Of a DNA stretch of 9,639 nucleotides, positions 7,411 to 9,639 are shown piece after piece (the first letter of the stretch is position 1; each line of letters begins with the position of its first letter). Made by a program: the position numbers and the translations under genes. The stretch is from WGOA01 sp964429745 (lineage in GTDB: Bacteria > Bacteroidota > Bacteroidia > Chitinophagales > BACL12). The DNA lies in NCBI GenBank assembly GCA_964429745.1, contig CAYSDI010000113.1, positions 1-9,639 of the forward strand. The letters run 5' to 3'. The notes under the pieces were generated by a model. That model did not search any database. It saw nothing but the letters and a program-made list of their open reading frames with translations, and was not told the DNA's origin.

Positions 7411-7968
7411 TCAGGCCTTCGCTCCAGCCCCAAAGGCAGTTTGCAGCGAACCCCAAAGCACTTTTTTGGCCGCTGGATCTGCCGCCAGCTCCTTCAACGC
7501 AGGGCAGAAAATAAGCATACGTTCCTGAAATCGTATAATTTGGCAGGGCCGCGTCAGCACGTGGATGCCCAAATCGGGGCCGGATACCCCGAAGGCCAGC
7601 AGCACATCAAACAGCGTTTCAATGGCCAACTGCCGGTAACTGCCCCCGCTCCAGGAGTCTACCAGACGGCAACCGGAGCGGTCCATCCCCACCGCGCCGA
7701 GCATGCGGTCCAGCATTTGCCCTTCGGCTGAATTGGGGTCGGCCTCGCTCAAGGGTAGCACGATCAGCGCCTTTTGCGTACTTTTGACGCTATCGGCTGA
7801 GGGTTCAAAATCAGACCCGCCGAGCCGGTATAGTTGCTCTTTGTATAGGGCGCGGAGTGCTTCTCCCCCCGGCCGAATGCTGTTTTTCCCGCTTCCGGGT
7901 TCTTTGCTGTATTCGTTCACTGGGTGGAAAATAACAATTTTCCTTCTTCTCCTTTTTTCATCCACCAT
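7411..7968 (-). CDS. Uncharacterised protein, weakly uracil-DNA-glycosylase-fold-like
   Basis: A 185-residue soluble protein with no signal peptide or membrane helix; I do not recognise it firmly. Two segments recall the uracil-DNA-glycosylase superfamily: SAEGQMLDRMLGAVGMDR (80-97), like the GxLLDrmLaaiGldR helix after the catalytic loop of family-4/5 enzymes, and CPALKELAADPAAKKVLWGSLQ (155-176), like the HPSxLLRNPxxKxxxWxDL C-terminus. The catalytic GE(A/P)PG and HPS residues are missing, so a non-catalytic relative is more likely than an active glycosylase; the polymerase III psi subunit, which shares this fold, is one possibility. The ATG start at 7968 leaves only 17 bp to the divergent ilvE and adds a very basic DEKRRRRK stretch. 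A GTG at 7920, giving 169 residues beginning at NEYSKEP, is an equally plausible start. Confidence 0.7.
   Translation of the reverse strand: MVDEKRRRRKIVIFHPVNEYSKEPGSGKNSIRPGGEALRALYKEQLYRLGGSDFEPSADSVKSTQKALIVLPLSEADPNSAEGQMLDRMLGAVGMDRSGCRLVDSWSGGSYRQLAIETLFDVLLAFGVSGPDLGIHVLTRPCQIIRFQERMLIFCPALKELAADPAAKKVLWGSLQTAFGAGAKA
7926..7943. promoter_or_regulatory. Dyad-symmetric site between divergent genes, possible operator
   Basis: GGAAAATAACAATTTTCC is a perfect 7-bp inverted repeat around an AACA centre, 42 bp upstream of the ilvE ATG. If the divergent gene starts at the GTG (7920), the dyad sits in the shared intergenic region and could control both genes; if it starts at the ATG (7968), the dyad is inside its coding sequence. 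Being A/T-rich and centred near TAACAATTTT, it may also overlap a promoter -10/-7 element of ilvE. The stem is too weak and lacks a T tract, so it is unlikely to be a terminator. Confidence 0.4.
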
Positions 7969-7985
7969 CCACCCTGCCGATTTTT

Positions 7986-9065
7986 ATGAAAACCGACACC
8001 GCCGCTATAAGCCCCATCGCAGTTCGCTACACCGCCCAATCCAAACTTGCCACGGTTGATTTCAACGATATCCCCTTTGGCAAGACTTTTTCGGACCACA
8101 TGTTTTCGATGGATTATTCTGGCGGAAGCTGGAACAACCCTCGAATAGAGCCCTTCGGGCCCATTCCCATGCACCCCGCCAGCTCCGGCATTCATTATGG
8201 GCAGTCCATTTTTGAGGGAATGAAGGCGTACCGGAATCCAGCAGGTGCACCGCTGTTGTTCCGCCCTGATCAAAACATAGAGCGTTTCAACCGGTCGGCA
8301 GAGCGGATGGCCATGCCGGCCGTGCCGCCGGCCTTGTTTATGCAGGCGCTGCGGGAACTGGTGCTGCTTGATCGCAATTGGATCCCCGACCGCCCGGGAA
8401 GCTCCCTGTACATTCGGCCGCTGATGTACGCTATGGATGAATTCATTGGCATCCGAGTTTCGGAAAACTACCGCCTGGTCATCATGACCAGCCCGGCGTC
8501 CATTTACTATCCTAAACCGGTGGAAGTGGTGGTTGCCCAGGACTACGTTCGCGCGTTCAAAGGAGGTACCGGCTATGCCAAGGCAGCCGGCAACTACGGC
8601 GCTACGATGTTGCCCCTGCGCATGGCGCGCGAGCGTGGCTTTGACCAGGTGCTTTGGGTGGATGGCGTCGAGTTCCAAGCCATTCAGGAGATCGGCACCA
8701 TGAACGTTTTTTTCGTGTTCAAAGACAAAGTGGTCACCCCGCCCACTTCTGAAGGCACCATCCTGAAAGGCGTCACACGCGATTCGGTTATTGACCTGCT
8801 CCGCGACCGAGGCCTCAAGGTGACTGAAGAGAAAATTACCGTGGATGAAGTGGTAGCCGCCTATGACAGCGGTGCACTGCTAGAAATGTTCGGCACCGGC
8901 ACAGCCGCCACCATCGCTCAAATTGGCCGGATGGGCTACCAGGAACGCGACCTGTTTTTCGACGACAGCCGCTGGGAGCTTTCCGCCAGCCTCAAAGCTG
9001 AACTAGCCGCCCTTCGCACCGGGGTTGTTCCGGATCGTTTCGGTTGGAATGTTGAATTGGAATAA
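7986..9065 (+). CDS. ilvE: Branched-chain-amino-acid aminotransferase (class IV PLP enzyme)
   Basis: A 359-residue fold-type IV, PLP-dependent transaminase that performs the last step of leucine, isoleucine and valine synthesis and the first step of their breakdown, using glutamate/2-oxoglutarate. Length and motifs match the type II (eukaryote-like) BCAT group rather than the roughly 310-residue E. coli type: N-terminal extension with FSDHMFSMDYSGGSW, then HYGQSIFEGMKAYR (70-83), FRPDQNIERFNRSAERM (92-108), YIRPLMYAMDEFIGI (142-156), the catalytic lysine in GGTGYAKAAGNYG (K199), the PLP-pyridine-binding glutamate in EIGTMNVFFVF (E235), and the phosphate-binding GTGTA (303-307). The ATG at 7986 is the natural start, with an A/T-rich stretch just before it and no strong Shine-Dalgarno. 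The gene is divergent from the unrecognised gene on its left and converges on the DUF1571 gene. No other branched-chain pathway genes are in the window. Confidence 0.96.
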   Translation: MKTDTAAISPIAVRYTAQSKLATVDFNDIPFGKTFSDHMFSMDYSGGSWNNPRIEPFGPIPMHPASSGIHYGQSIFEGMKAYRNPAGAPLLFRPDQNIERFNRSAERMAMPAVPPALFMQALRELVLLDRNWIPDRPGSSLYIRPLMYAMDEFIGIRVSENYRLVIMTSPASIYYPKPVEVVVAQDYVRAFKGGTGYAKAAGNYGATMLPLRMARERGFDQVLWVDGVEFQAIQEIGTMNVFFVFKDKVVTPPTSEGTILKGVTRDSVIDLLRDRGLKVTEEKITVDEVVAAYDSGALLEMFGTGTAATIAQIGRMGYQERDLFFDDSRWELSASLKAELAALRTGVVPDRFGWNVELE

Positions 9066-9074
9066 GCACTGTGC

Positions 9075-9131
9075 GGGTGCTTCTAAAAACTTCAGAGGCA
9101 AGGCTTGCATAGGAGGTTTTTAGAAGCACCC
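9075..9131. terminator. Bidirectional terminator-like inverted repeat between convergent genes
   Basis: GGGTGCTTCTAAAAAC (9075-9090) and GTTTTTAGAAGCACCC (9116-9131) form a perfect 16-bp stem with a 25-nt loop. It fills most of the 66-bp space between ilvE and the converging DUF1571 gene and abuts the stop codon of the latter (9132-9134). The loop contains a smaller GCAA/TTGC hairpin (9098-9108), and just before the left arm is the short palindrome GCACTGTGC (9066-9074). Position favours a shared terminator; the lack of a T tract on either strand and the long loop are not typical, so a small repeat element remains possible. Confidence 0.65.
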
Positions 9132-9639
9132 TTAAAAGCCATACTCTGGATTATCCGAGCTAAATGCATTGCTTCCCAAATTAGGGCTGGTGTTGAGGAA
9201 GTGAAATTCATAGCGCTCGTACAATCCGCGGTCGTCGTAGATCATCTTTTTGATGGGCAGCAGCGTCTGCTTGTCAATGTAAAGCACAGTCTTTAGCGCA
9301 TAGGCATTGGGAATGCTCATGGTCTGGCCTGCTTTACCGCTTTCGTAACTGCTGAACGAAGGGTTGCGCTCCAAGAGGCCATGTTCGGGCAAGCCTTCGC
9401 GTCGTGCAACGGAAAGCAGCGTTTCGCCATATTTTAACGTATACGATTTCCATACGTATCCTTCGTAGTCAATGGTTAATAAGTAACACGGCCGACCCTG
9501 AAAGCTTTGCCCATCTTCGAGGGTCACCACCTCTTCGAGTTTGTCGCGGTGCATGTCCAGGCTGCGCTTAATGATGCTGCCGAAATAGAGGAACCCGCCT
9601 TCTAAAACAGTGTGATGCTGGCCTTCGCGCATGCGCGAA
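9132..9639 (-). CDS. DUF1571 family protein with LysM-like insert, 5' end outside window
   Basis: The reading frame stays open to the window edge, so the N-terminus is missing; the first in-window ATG (9632) is probably internal, since the RMREGQHHTVLEGGFLYFGSII segment recalls the middle of Bacteroidota DUF1571 proteins, which also have an N-terminal export signal. After it comes a LolA/LppX-like beta segment (GRPCYLLTIDYEGY), then a LysM-like module at about 64-109 of the visible part: YTLKYGETLLSVARREGL, NPSF and AGQTMSIPNAY. The C-terminus returns to the DUF1571 sheet (VLYIDKQTLLPIKKMIYDD, GLYERYEFHFL) and ends NPEYGF, close to the typical YNF ending. It is probably a periplasmic or outer-membrane-associated protein; its ligand is unknown. 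The gene converges with ilvE. Confidence 0.85.
   Translation of the reverse strand, partial: SRMREGQHHTVLEGGFLYFGSIIKRSLDMHRDKLEEVVTLEDGQSFQGRPCYLLTIDYEGYVWKSYTLKYGETLLSVARREGLPEHGLLERNPSFSSYESGKAGQTMSIPNAYALKTVLYIDKQTLLPIKKMIYDDRGLYERYEFHFLNTSPNLGSNAFSSDNPEYGF

Noticed and set aside
7917..8678. A 253-codon minus-strand frame opposite ilvE.
   Set aside because: The plus strand carries all class IV aminotransferase motifs including the catalytic lysine; the antisense product is low-complexity and His/Arg-rich without family resemblance.

Overview
The window reads as chromosome of a fairly GC-rich member of the Bacteroidota. Pointers are a DUF5686 outer-membrane protein with an N-terminal carboxypeptidase-regulatory-like domain, a DUF1571 protein with a LysM-like insert, genes with little Shine-Dalgarno signal, and an ECF sigma factor paired with a protein that combines an inner-membrane anti-sigma-like part and an outer-membrane beta-barrel. 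The order cannot be fixed; Saprospiria or Chitinophagia would fit the GC content, but that is a guess. A run of exactly 100 N (5234-5333) shows that this is scaffolded draft sequence.

Layout. 1-66: three copies of a 22-bp tandem repeat, cut by the window edge. 131-6585, all on the minus strand and read right to left: ECF sigma factor (5977-6585), trans-envelope anti-sigma/beta-barrel protein interrupted by the N gap (4564-5987), DUF5686 protein (2026-4554), DUF192 lipoprotein-like protein (1432-1956), and an Old Yellow Enzyme-family flavin oxidoreductase (131-1411). The first three are tightly packed (11-bp overlap, then 9 bp) and look like one transcription unit; the last two follow in the same direction after about 70 and 20 bp. 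6664-7278 (minus) is the RdgB/HAM1 nucleotide-pool sanitising enzyme. 7411-7968 (minus) is an uncharacterised protein with weak resemblance to the uracil-DNA-glycosylase fold. 7986-9065 (plus) is a branched-chain aminotransferase. 9132-9639 (minus) is the 3' part of a DUF1571 gene that runs out of the window. ilvE and the DUF1571 gene converge on a perfect 16-bp inverted repeat.

How it fits together. The most interesting part is the sigma-factor module. The gene after the sigma factor encodes a short cytoplasmic N-terminus with a PPPMAWERL segment, one inner-membrane helix, a long Ala/Ser/Gln-rich periplasmic linker and a C-terminal outer-membrane beta-barrel. That is the architecture of the dual membrane-spanning anti-sigma factors (Dma) reported from Bacteroides, which could pass a signal from the outer membrane directly to a cytoplasmic sigma factor. 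The DUF5686 outer-membrane protein directly downstream is a candidate partner or regulon member. The N gap falls inside tandem repeats in the linker and puts the two halves of the gene in different frames, so automatic annotation would split this protein. The remaining genes are ordinary metabolism or housekeeping. Several small dyad-symmetric sites upstream of the sigma gene and in the ilvE divergent region are possible operators.
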